Origin: an uncultured Haemophilus sp.
GTDB lineage: Bacteria; Pseudomonadota; Gammaproteobacteria; Enterobacterales; Pasteurellaceae
Assembly: GCA_902482195.1 (NCBI GenBank)
Contig: CABSZQ010000093.1
Coordinates: 1 to 5,888, forward strand
Length of the DNA: 5,888 bases
Reading direction: 5' to 3'
The position numbers and the translations under genes are program-made. Shown one piece after another: positions 1 to 5,638 of this stretch (positions are counted from its first letter, which is position 1; each line of letters starts with the position of its first letter). The notes under the pieces were generated by a model. It was not told the DNA's origin. It ran no database searches and saw only the letters and a program-made list of their open reading frames with translations.

Positions 1-1
1 G

Positions 2-349
2 TTCATTTATGGCGATGGTATGTATATGACAGGTGAGTTAGAAGTTGGTCGTTATTATGGTCATACGGATTCCGGTTTCTTACGTCAGATTCTTTATGGT
101 GGTGTGTCTTATGCCTTAGTGTGTTTTGCCGTGACATTCTATTTTGTGCGCAGAGTAGCGTTAAATTGGTTTGATGGCAGCTGGAAATTTATTCTTTCTG
201 CCTTTGTGATTTTGGCATTTTGTAACATCAAAGCGGATACCTTTGCTTTCCCAGGCATTATGTTTGTCATGCTGATGTTCTTATCGCTTTTTGGCACTCA
301 CGGTAAACAGCTTATTTTATTTAAACAACAGGAGCCGAAAGATGTTTAG
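2..349 (+). CDS. C-terminal part of a multi-pass membrane protein, Wzy-like polysaccharide polymerase (5' end outside window)
   Basis: The frame is open from base 2, so the gene starts upstream; the Met codons at 20 and 26 are internal. The visible 115 residues include the segment GHTDSGFLRQILYGG, like the TDxG(Y/F) loop and following helix seen near the end of many Wzy/O-antigen polymerases. Three hydrophobic stretches follow (about residues 37-50, 65-78 and 84-99 of the visible part), then a short polar tail ending QQEPKDV. Wzy proteins join repeat units of surface polysaccharide on the periplasmic face of the inner membrane. The function is inferred from topology, this loop and the two glycosyltransferase genes directly downstream, the first of which overlaps this stop codon by 8 bases. 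Another polytopic glycan-cluster protein is possible, because most of the gene is missing. Confidence 0.6.
   Translation, partial: FIYGDGMYMTGELEVGRYYGHTDSGFLRQILYGGVSYALVCFAVTFYFVRRVALNWFDGSWKFILSAFVILAFCNIKADTFAFPGIMFVMLMFLSLFGTHGKQLILFKQQEPKDV
331..334 (+). promoter_or_regulatory. Ribosome-binding site GGAG that fixes the start of the first glycosyltransferase
   Basis: GGAG ends 7 bases before the ATG at 342, an ideal spacing, and lies inside the last codons of the upstream membrane-protein gene. The longer open frame from 291 would add 17 residues ahead of the MFSIIVPSYN strand that normally opens this family and has no such site, so 342 is preferred. Confidence 0.8.
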
Positions 350-1223
350 TATCATCGTGCCTTCTTATAATCGGAAAGAAGAAATTCCTGCCTTATTGGA
401 AAGTTTAACTAAGCAAACCACTTATAATTTTGATGTGGTGATTGTGGATGATTGTTCAAAAGAACCCGTTGAAGTCACACAAGCATATCCATTTGCAGTT
501 AAAGTCATTCGTAACGAAACTAATCAAGGTGCCGCAGAAAGCCGTAATATCGGAGCAAGAAATGCCGATAATGATTGGTTATTATTCCTTGATGACGATG
601 ATCGTTTTGCAAATGATAAATGTCAGAAATTAGCCGATGTGATTGCCGAGCATCCCGATGTTAACTTTGTTTATCATCCAGCTAAATGTGAAATGGTCAA
701 TGAAGGTTTTAGCTATGTGACCAACCCAATTGAGCCACAAGAGATCAGCGTTGAACGAATTTTACTGGCGAATAAAATTGGTGGTATGCCGATGATTGGG
801 GTGAAAAAAGATCTGTTTTTAAAAATAGGTGGATTATCGACCACACTTCGTTCATTGGAAGACTATGATTTCTTACTGAAACTTGTGCAAGATCCAACGT
901 TTAAAGCGTGCAAAGTAGCAGAACCATTAACTTATTGTACGTTCCATACTAAACGTTCTAGCGTATCAACAGATACGACTAATACGCAAAAAGCGATTGA
1001 TTATATCCGTGAAAATTATGTGAAAACAGCAGAGCAAGAAAAGAATTTTGCCATCAACGCACAATATATGTTGGCTTATCCACATATAATGAATTTATCC
1101 CGTAAAGCGGCTTTTTACTATTTTGAGATTTTTAAATTAACGAAAAGTATTAAGCAGCTAGTCATTGCCTTTGTGGTTTTAATTTCCCCAAAATTGGCAA
1201 TTAATTTGAAACGGTTTATGTAG
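342..1223 (+). CDS. Family 2 glycosyltransferase (GT-A fold), surface glycan synthesis
   Basis: The 293-residue protein should transfer a sugar from a nucleotide-sugar donor to a growing surface glycan at the cytoplasmic side of the inner membrane. Residues 1-10 (MFSIIVPSYN) are the typical first strand of the GT2 fold. VDD at 35-37 is a nucleotide-binding acidic pair, NQGAAESRN at 61-69 is the usual helix, and DDDD at 84-87 supplies the DXD-type metal and sugar-phosphate site. SLED at 171-174 matches the ED motif that carries the usual catalytic base. A hydrophobic stretch at about 272-283 near the C-terminus may touch the membrane. The start at 342 overlaps the preceding gene by 8 bases, which suggests translational coupling in one operon. 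Donor and acceptor sugars cannot be deduced. The family call is firm; the pathway (lipooligosaccharide, O-antigen or capsule) is inferred from neighbours. Confidence 0.92.
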   Translation: MFSIIVPSYNRKEEIPALLESLTKQTTYNFDVVIVDDCSKEPVEVTQAYPFAVKVIRNETNQGAAESRNIGARNADNDWLLFLDDDDRFANDKCQKLADVIAEHPDVNFVYHPAKCEMVNEGFSYVTNPIEPQEISVERILLANKIGGMPMIGVKKDLFLKIGGLSTTLRSLEDYDFLLKLVQDPTFKACKVAEPLTYCTFHTKRSSVSTDTTNTQKAIDYIRENYVKTAEQEKNFAINAQYMLAYPHIMNLSRKAAFYYFEIFKLTKSIKQLVIAFVVLISPKLAINLKRFM

Positions 1224-1245
1224 ATAACTTATTAGATAGAGAAGT

Positions 1246-2049
1246 ATGAAATTTTCAGTTTTAATGTCCTTATACATTAAGGAAAATCCACAATATTTAA
1301 GAGAATGTTTTGAAAGTTTAGTGGCTCAAACCCATCCAGCAGATGAGATTGTGTTGGTGTTTGATGGTGCGGTAACGCCAGAATTGGAAGCCGTGGTTTC
1401 TGAATTCGAAACCAAATTACCCTTAAACTTAGTGAAGTTGCCAAAGAACTTAGGCTTAGGCAAAGCGCTCAATGAAGGATTAAAACATTGTTCTCACGAT
1501 TGGGTCTTCCGTATGGACACCGATGATATTTGTGTGCCTGAGCGTTTTGCGAAACAAGTGGCGTTTATTGAGCAACATCCGGATACGATTATTTTCGGTG
1601 GGCAGATTGCTGAGTTTGGCGAAAATATTCAAGACATCGTGGCATATCGTAATGTGCCGACTGAAGCACAAGATATCGTTAAATTTACGCAAAAACGTTG
1701 TCCTTTCAATCACATGACGGTGGCGTATCAAAAAAGTGCGGTCATTAATTGTGGTGGATATGAAGATTTACAGGAAGATTATTACCTGTGGATTAAGCTT
1801 GTAGCACAAGGTCAAAAAGTGGCAAACTTGCCGGATATTTTAGTTTATGCCCGCGTAGGCAATGGTATGGTAGGGCGTCGTCGTGGTTTAAACCAAGCCA
1901 AGGCAGAATGGCGTTTATTTAAATTGAAGCACCGCTTAGGTATTCAAGGCTTATTTTCTGGCCTATTCACCTTTGCCTTGCGTTCAGGTTCTCGCTTATT
2001 ACCAACCTCATTATTGAAAGCTGTTTATAACCAATTTTTACGCAAATAA
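1246..2049 (+). CDS. Family 2 glycosyltransferase, AmsE-like
   Basis: This 267-residue GT2 enzyme opens with MKFSVLMSLYIKENPQYL, a pattern I associate with the AmsE-like group from exopolysaccharide and O-antigen clusters. EIVLVFDG at 34-41 takes the place of the usual VDD strand, NLGLGKALNEGL at 68-79 is the conserved helix, and DTDD at 91-94 is the DXD metal-binding motif. QED at 176-178 is the likely ED motif with the catalytic base. The C-terminus is basic (RRR at 211-213 and several later Arg/Lys) with a moderately hydrophobic patch at about 232-245, which suggests membrane association. It starts 22 bases after the other glycosyltransferase with only a weak ribosome-binding site (GAGAAG, 1239-1244). 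It probably adds another sugar to the same glycan. It carries one uptake signal sequence. Family is certain, sugar specificity unknown. Confidence 0.92.
   Translation: MKFSVLMSLYIKENPQYLRECFESLVAQTHPADEIVLVFDGAVTPELEAVVSEFETKLPLNLVKLPKNLGLGKALNEGLKHCSHDWVFRMDTDDICVPERFAKQVAFIEQHPDTIIFGGQIAEFGENIQDIVAYRNVPTEAQDIVKFTQKRCPFNHMTVAYQKSAVINCGGYEDLQEDYYLWIKLVAQGQKVANLPDILVYARVGNGMVGRRRGLNQAKAEWRLFKLKHRLGIQGLFSGLFTFALRSGSRLLPTSLLKAVYNQFLRK
1734..1742 (+). repeat. DNA uptake signal sequence (AAGTGCGGT), forward
   Basis: This is an exact 9-base Haemophilus-type core, followed by C and then AT-rich sequence (ATTAATT), as in the extended consensus. It lies inside the AmsE-like glycosyltransferase gene, where it encodes part of Lys-Ser-Ala-Val. 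These sites bias natural transformation toward DNA of the same species group. Confidence 0.93.
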
Positions 2050-2072
2050 TGCGATATTTTGATAATTAAAAA

Positions 2073-2076
2073 AGGA
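2073..2076 (+). promoter_or_regulatory. Ribosome-binding site AGGA that fixes the start of the lytic transglycosylase
   Basis: AGGA (part of AAGGA) ends 6 bases before the ATG at 2083. A longer frame opens with TTG at 2059, but the Shine-Dalgarno sequence would then sit inside the gene and eight residues rich in Lys would precede the lipoprotein signal, so 2083 is preferred. Confidence 0.8.
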
Positions 2077-2082
2077 AAAGAA

Positions 2083-3192
2083 ATGAATTTAATCTCAACG
2101 TTAAAAATGACTGCGTTATCGACCGCACTTTTATTAGTGGGTTGTTCAAGCAGTACAACAACGTCATCAACCAAAAGTATTCCATCGGTAAGTAGCAACG
2201 CTGTTTACAGCAAGCCAAGAACCTTAGATAACTTTAATGATTACGTGCAGTTCTTAAAAGGTAAAGCAGCAGCTGAAGGCGTGTCAGCTTCTGTATTGAA
2301 TGCACAAAATAATATTCAATATATGGAAAAGGCGGTGGATTTGGACCGTGCACAAGCGGGTAGAAGTAAACGTAACGCAGATAAACCTCAATTACCTAAT
2401 CCAAACGGCACAACCAATTATTTGAATAAAGTACTGACTCAAAACAAAGTAGATATTGCCGAAGAGCGTTATTGGGAAGTACAAGCGCCATTACAACAAG
2501 CAAGCCAACGTTATGGTGTTCAACAGGAATACATCCTTGCCCTATGGGGTATGGAAAGTAGCTTTGGTCACTACCAAGGTAGCTATGATGTACTTTCAGC
2601 TTTAGCCACATTAGCCTTTGATGGCAGACGTGAAGCCTTATTCAGTAAAGAATTTGTGAATGCGATGAAAATGTTAGAACGTGATCATATTCAACGCCAC
2701 AGAATGTTAGGTTCTTGGGCGGGCGCAATGGGACAAACTCAATTTATGCCAAGTGCATTCTTGAATTATGCCGCAGATGGTAATAATGATGGCGTGAAGG
2801 ATATCTGGAATAACCAATTTGATGCGTTTGCTTCAATTGCAAATTATCTTCACACTGTGGGTTGGGATAACAAATTGCCTTGGGGCGTTGAAGTAACATT
2901 AAATCAACCATTAGATTTATCGCTTTCAGGCATTGAGAAAAACAAAGCACGTTCATTAAGTGACTGGCAGTCTAAAGGTGTCACCTTAGCGAGCTTCAGC
3001 CAACAAGAACAAGATAAATTGACCGCACTTTCGCAAGCCGATCTTTGGTTAGTTCGTCCCGATAAAGAAGTTGGGCGTGCATTCTTGGTCTCCAATAACT
3101 ACCGCACGATTTTAGATTGGAACAAATCGAATTATTTTGGCGTGAGTATTGGTATGTTTGCTGATCGCATTAAGATGGCAACCGGCTTGTAG
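2083..3192 (+). CDS. MltB-family lytic murein transglycosylase, lipoprotein (GH103, SLT_2 type)
   Basis: The 369-residue protein should cleave the MurNAc-GlcNAc bond of peptidoglycan, leaving 1,6-anhydro-MurNAc ends. Residues 1-21 form a lipoprotein signal ending LLLVGC, with Cys21 the expected lipidated residue; a Ser/Thr-rich linker follows (22-38). ALWGMESSFG at 153-162 contains the likely catalytic Glu158, and GSWAGAMGQTQFMPS at 210-224 is the family's substrate-groove signature. DGNNDG at 232-237 resembles the calcium loop described for E. coli MltB/Slt35. The motif forms fit the MltB_2-type lytic transglycosylases better than canonical E. coli MltB, so no symbol is given. Length is normal and the frame intact. 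It lies 33 bases after the glycan genes with at most a weak promoter in the gap (TTTACG, 18 bases, GATAAT), so co-transcription is plausible; a strong terminator follows. Confidence 0.93.
   Translation: MNLISTLKMTALSTALLLVGCSSSTTTSSTKSIPSVSSNAVYSKPRTLDNFNDYVQFLKGKAAAEGVSASVLNAQNNIQYMEKAVDLDRAQAGRSKRNADKPQLPNPNGTTNYLNKVLTQNKVDIAEERYWEVQAPLQQASQRYGVQQEYILALWGMESSFGHYQGSYDVLSALATLAFDGRREALFSKEFVNAMKMLERDHIQRHRMLGSWAGAMGQTQFMPSAFLNYAADGNNDGVKDIWNNQFDAFASIANYLHTVGWDNKLPWGVEVTLNQPLDLSLSGIEKNKARSLSDWQSKGVTLASFSQQEQDKLTALSQADLWLVRPDKEVGRAFLVSNNYRTILDWNKSNYFGVSIGMFADRIKMATGL
2122..2130 (-). repeat. DNA uptake signal sequence (AAGTGCGGT), reverse
   Basis: The + strand reads ACCGCACTT, an exact core on the minus strand. 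It falls within the lipoprotein signal peptide of the lytic transglycosylase and encodes Thr-Ala-Leu. On the minus strand it is followed by C, G and then AT-rich tracts, in line with the extended consensus. Confidence 0.93.
3022..3030 (-). repeat. DNA uptake signal sequence (AAGTGCGGT), reverse
   Basis: This is an exact core on the minus strand, followed there by CAATTTAT, a very good fit to the extended uptake consensus. It lies near the 3' end of the lytic transglycosylase gene and again encodes Thr-Ala-Leu. Confidence 0.93.
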
Positions 3193-3209
3193 AAAATTAT
3201 TTTCCTTTT

Positions 3210-3242
3210 ATAATCCAACAAAGCTTTGTTGGATTATTTTTT
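3210..3242 (+). terminator. Intrinsic terminator after the lytic transglycosylase
   Basis: Bases 3210-3237 form a perfect 28-base palindrome (left half ATAATCCAACAAAG) and six T follow at 3237-3242. The hairpin begins 18 bases after the stop codon. There is no T-run on the opposite strand, so it should act on rightward transcription only. It separates the glycan/transglycosylase unit from the peroxidase gene. Confidence 0.88.
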
Positions 3243-3251
3243 ATCTATAAT
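3226..3251 (+). promoter_or_regulatory. Possible promoter of the cytochrome c peroxidase gene
   Basis: A perfect -10 hexamer TATAAT lies at 3246-3251, about 20 bases ahead of the start codon, which would leave a leader of roughly 14 bases. The -35 is poor: the best candidate, TTGTTG at 3226-3231, has a short 14-base spacer and lies in the right arm of the terminator palindrome. No clear FNR half-site pair was seen. A promoter is expected here because a terminator precedes the gene. Confidence 0.4.
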
Positions 3252-3261
3252 TTGAATATTT

Positions 3262-3265
3262 GGAG
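3262..3265 (+). promoter_or_regulatory. Ribosome-binding site GGAG that decides between two adjacent ATG codons
   Basis: GGAG is followed by ATG at 3269 (3-base gap) and ATG at 3272 (6-base gap). The second spacing is closer to optimal, so 3272 is taken as the start. A TTG at 3260 overlaps the site itself and is unlikely. Confidence 0.7.
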
Positions 3266-3271
3266 AACATG

Positions 3272-4411
3272 ATGCAAAAAAAATGGCTTTCTATTTTACT
3301 GTTTGCACCTTTGATGCAGAGTAATTATGCATTGGCTGATCAAGCAGCAAAAAAAGAATTGGACTATAAAGCACTGGGTGAAGTGCTGTTTTTTGATAAG
3401 TCTATTTCTTTTAATAAAACACAAAGTTGTTCGACTTGCCATAGCCCAGATACCGCCTTTGTGGATCAACGTAAGAATTCTGCAAATCAAATGGTCTCAG
3501 AAGGGGATAATCCTCATCTTCATGGTAATCGCAATGCCAATACAGCGCTTTATGCGATGTTCTCACCGGATTTTCATTTTGATAAAAAAATTCAAGATTA
3601 TGTAGGCGGACAGTTCTGGGATGGTCGAGCGAAAGATTTAGCTGAGCAAGCAGGTGGGCCACCAGTAAACCCTGTGGAAATGGGCATGCCGGACAAAAAA
3701 GCCATTGTTGAACGTTTAAAAGCAGATCCGACCTATTACAAACCTATTACCGATCTTTATGGCGAAAGCATTTGGGCAGATACCGACAAGATTTATGCCA
3801 TCATGGAAAAAGCTATTGGCGAGTTCGAAAAACAGGAATTATTTGCGCCATTATCTTCAAAATATGATCGTGCTTTAAAAGGTGAAGCAGAATTGACCGC
3901 ACTTGAAGCCGAAGGTAAGGCATTATTTTTCGATAAAACACGCACAAATTGTAGTAATTGCCACCAATCAAGTGAAGCGAATTCAGCAAAAGAAACTTTT
4001 ACGAATTACCGCTATTTCAATATCGGCGTACCAAGTAATCAAGAATTAATTAAGCACAACAAATTAGCTGCCGATTTTGTGGATAATGGGCTATTGGATA
4101 ATCCGATGGTGAAAGGTGATGAAAAGCAAAAAGGCAAATTTAAAGTGCCAACTTTGCGTAACATTGGTGTTACTGCGCCTTATATGCATAACGGTGTTTT
4201 CCGCGATTTAAAAACCGTTTTACTATTTAAAGACAGTTTCAATAATCCTAATCGTAAAGTGAATCCTGAAACAGGGAAAGCCTGGGATAAAGCCGAATAT
4301 GCTCAAACCATCAATCCTGATGTTTTAAAAGCAAAACCGCTTACAGATGAAGAGATTAACGCATTAGAAGCATTCTTAAAAACATTAACTGACGAAGCTT
4401 ACGAAGAATAA
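3272..4411 (+). CDS. Periplasmic diheme cytochrome c peroxidase (CcpA/MauG family)
   Basis: The 379-residue protein has a Sec signal peptide with probable cleavage after ALA at residue 22, and two covalent haem sites, CSTCH at 53-57 and CSNCH at 227-231. FWDGRA at 115-120, NPVEMG at 133-138 (its Glu matches the conserved active-site acid) and PTLRNIGVTAPYMHNGVF at 293-310 are family hallmarks. Such enzymes reduce hydrogen peroxide to water with electrons from cytochrome c or the quinol chain; MauG relatives instead oxidise protein side chains. The region after 310 reads LKTVLLFKDSF, where peroxidases usually have a Met and MauG a Tyr as distal ligand, so the second haem may be coordinated unusually. 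A terminator lies upstream; a Fur-type operon starts 96 bases downstream with no terminator in between. It carries one uptake signal. The family is certain; the peroxidase role is likely but not proven. Confidence 0.92.
   Translation: MQKKWLSILLFAPLMQSNYALADQAAKKELDYKALGEVLFFDKSISFNKTQSCSTCHSPDTAFVDQRKNSANQMVSEGDNPHLHGNRNANTALYAMFSPDFHFDKKIQDYVGGQFWDGRAKDLAEQAGGPPVNPVEMGMPDKKAIVERLKADPTYYKPITDLYGESIWADTDKIYAIMEKAIGEFEKQELFAPLSSKYDRALKGEAELTALEAEGKALFFDKTRTNCSNCHQSSEANSAKETFTNYRYFNIGVPSNQELIKHNKLAADFVDNGLLDNPMVKGDEKQKGKFKVPTLRNIGVTAPYMHNGVFRDLKTVLLFKDSFNNPNRKVNPETGKAWDKAEYAQTINPDVLKAKPLTDEEINALEAFLKTLTDEAYEE
3896..3904 (-). repeat. DNA uptake signal sequence (AAGTGCGGT), reverse
   Basis: This is an exact core on the minus strand, followed there by CAATT. 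It lies inside the peroxidase gene just upstream of the second haem motif and encodes Thr-Ala-Leu, as do the other two reverse copies. Confidence 0.93.
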
Positions 4412-4424
4412 GTAATCGCCTGAG

Positions 4425-4453
4425 TTGAATTTAGCAATCGTTTTCGGTATTAT
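4425..4453 (+). promoter_or_regulatory. Sigma70-type promoter of the ABC importer operon
   Basis: TTGAAT (4425-4430) and TATTAT (4448-4453) are separated by exactly 17 bases, matching 4 of 6 and 5 of 6 consensus positions. Transcription would start near 4460, directly at the Fur-box-like sequence, and leave a leader of about 48 bases with a good ribosome-binding site (AGGAG, 4494-4498, 9 bases before the ATG). Confidence 0.62.
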
Positions 4454-4460
4454 TCGCACC

Positions 4461-4479
4461 GATAATTATTATCATTTAT
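4461..4479 (+). promoter_or_regulatory. Fur-box-like operator
   Basis: GATAATTATTATCATTTAT matches 14 of 19 positions of the classical Fur consensus GATAATGATAATCATTATC, including the first six bases and the ATCATT block. It overlaps the predicted transcription start, where bound Fur-Fe(II) would block RNA polymerase. This points to repression under iron-replete conditions. The score is by eye and the flanks are AT-rich, so some chance similarity is possible. Confidence 0.65.
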
Positions 4480-4507
4480 TTTTAATTTTACTCAGGAGAT
4501 TTTTCTT

Positions 4508-5623
4508 ATGAAAAAACGTTTTTCAACTTTAGCGATTGCGACCATTCTTGGTTTAACTGCAGGTTTTGCCAATGCTGACCCCGTGAAAGTAAAAGATATA
4601 CTTGATCGTGAAGTCACCGTTGATTTACCGGCAAAACGCGTGGTACTTGGTTTCTATTACCAAGATTATATGGCAGTCGGTGGTGACAAAGCGTTAGATA
4701 ACGTTGTCGGTTTTTCTAAGAAAGTATGGTCTTCTTGGGCACCAGCAAGCTGGGAGTTATTCAGCAAAGCGGTGCCAAAATTGAATCAATTAGATGATGT
4801 AGGTGAAGTAGAAGAAGGCACGTTCTCTGTGGAAAAAGTGCTTTCATTAAAACCGGATCTTTTAGTCTTAGCTGATTGGCAGTACGAAATGCTAGGATCT
4901 GATTTAGATGCTATCAATGAAGCGGGTATTCCAATTGTGGTATTAGATTACAACGCTCAAACCTTAGATAAACACATCAAATCAACAGAAATTATTGGTC
5001 AATTGACGGGGCAGAAAGATCGCGCAGCAAAAATTGCGAAAGAATACAAAGACATTGTAGAGCATATTCAAACGACGGTTAAAAATGCAAAATTAGCAAA
5101 ACAACCGAAAGTGTACGTGGAGTTTGGTCGTGGTGGTCCTGCTGAACAAGGGCTGACATTCTTCTCAAGCATGTGGGGCTCTATGATTAGCCTTGTAGGC
5201 GCAGAAAACATTGCACCTGCAGAAATCGGTAAATGGGGTACATTAGCTGCTGAAAAAGTATTAGCCGCGAAACCGGATGCGATTATTATTACCGGCCGTG
5301 AAACTGAATTGAAGAAAAATCAAGAAGGCATGGTAATGGGCTTTGGTATTGAAAAAGCAGAAGCGGAACGTCGTTTAAATGGATTCAAACAACGTGCAGG
5401 CTGGGCTGAATTACCGGCAGTGAAAAATAACCGTGTTTACGCAGCATATCATGCGAACTCTCGTACTTTATCAGACAGCGCATCTGTTCAGTTTGTGGCT
5501 AAAGCGGCGTATCCTGATCTGTTTAAAGATTTAGATCCGCAACAAACTTACTTAAATTTCTATAAAAACTACTTACCGGTTACTCCGGAAGGTACGATTT
5601 ATCTTTTCCCTGAAACTAAATAA
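4508..5623 (+). CDS. Periplasmic substrate-binding protein of an iron-chelate-type ABC importer (FecB/BtuF/FhuD fold)
   Basis: The 371-residue protein captures its ligand in the periplasm and delivers it to a FecCD-type permease. MKKR and a hydrophobic core form a signal peptide with likely cleavage after ANA at residue 23. The N-lobe contains VTVDLPAKRVV (36-46) and GEVEEGTFSVEKVLSLKPDLLVL (99-121), the core pattern of the Peripla_BP_2 family; GWAELPAVKNNRVYAAY (298-314) is the matching C-lobe motif. It is longer than the usual roughly 300 residues. Aromatic residues are clustered near the expected cleft (Tyr50, 51 and 54; Trp74, 77 and 82), and FGRGGPAEQG (206-215) is a possible ligand loop. 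No lipobox is present, so it should be soluble. The Fur-box-like promoter and the permease 15 bases downstream support iron, siderophore or haem uptake. Family members also carry cobalamin or molybdate (MolA), so the ligand is open. Confidence 0.88.
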   Translation: MKKRFSTLAIATILGLTAGFANADPVKVKDILDREVTVDLPAKRVVLGFYYQDYMAVGGDKALDNVVGFSKKVWSSWAPASWELFSKAVPKLNQLDDVGEVEEGTFSVEKVLSLKPDLLVLADWQYEMLGSDLDAINEAGIPIVVLDYNAQTLDKHIKSTEIIGQLTGQKDRAAKIAKEYKDIVEHIQTTVKNAKLAKQPKVYVEFGRGGPAEQGLTFFSSMWGSMISLVGAENIAPAEIGKWGTLAAEKVLAAKPDAIIITGRETELKKNQEGMVMGFGIEKAEAERRLNGFKQRAGWAELPAVKNNRVYAAYHANSRTLSDSASVQFVAKAAYPDLFKDLDPQQTYLNFYKNYLPVTPEGTIYLFPETK

Positions 5624-5626
5624 GGA
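5622..5626 (+). promoter_or_regulatory. Ribosome-binding site of the permease gene, unusually distant
   Basis: AAGGA overlaps the stop codon of the binding-protein gene and ends 12 bases before the ATG at 5639, which is longer than optimal. No closer site or alternative in-frame start is visible. The weak spacing could lower permease synthesis relative to the binding protein, which such systems usually need in excess. Confidence 0.6.
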
Positions 5627-5638
5627 AAATACTAATCA

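Noticed and set aside
20..28. Met codons at 20 and 26 as the true start of a small 109-residue membrane protein
   Set aside because: The frame is open through base 2 with no ribosome-binding site nearby, and the sequence looks like the end of a longer polytopic protein.
291..341. N-terminal extension of the first glycosyltransferase from an ATG at 291
   Set aside because: It would overlap the preceding membrane-protein gene by 59 bases, lacks a ribosome-binding site, and adds 17 residues ahead of the conserved first strand; GGAG at 331 supports 342.
1480..1731. Minus-strand open frames opposite the second glycosyltransferase, and similar ones at 2396-2611, 2744-2956 and 3411-3662
   Set aside because: All are antisense shadows of well-supported genes, with no recognisable motifs or start signals.
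1..2049. Tetranucleotide or similar repeats that would make the glycan genes phase-variable
   Set aside because: I looked for CAAT, GCAA and other short tandem repeats near the gene starts and saw none.
2352..2360. ACAAGCGGG, one base from the other Pasteurellaceae uptake core ACAAGCGGT
   Set aside because: Single near-match only, while four exact copies of the H. influenzae-type core are present.
3209..3214. TATAAT as a second promoter upstream of the peroxidase gene
   Set aside because: It lies in the left arm of the terminator palindrome, so transcripts from it would run straight into the terminator.
3381..3389. AAGTGCTGT as a fifth uptake signal
   Set aside because: It has one mismatch in the central core and no strong flanking consensus, so it is not counted.
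4444..4462. Inverted repeat TCGGT...ACCGA as a terminator after the peroxidase gene
   Set aside because: Only a 5-base stem with a 9-base loop and no following T-run; it overlaps the promoter and Fur-box region.
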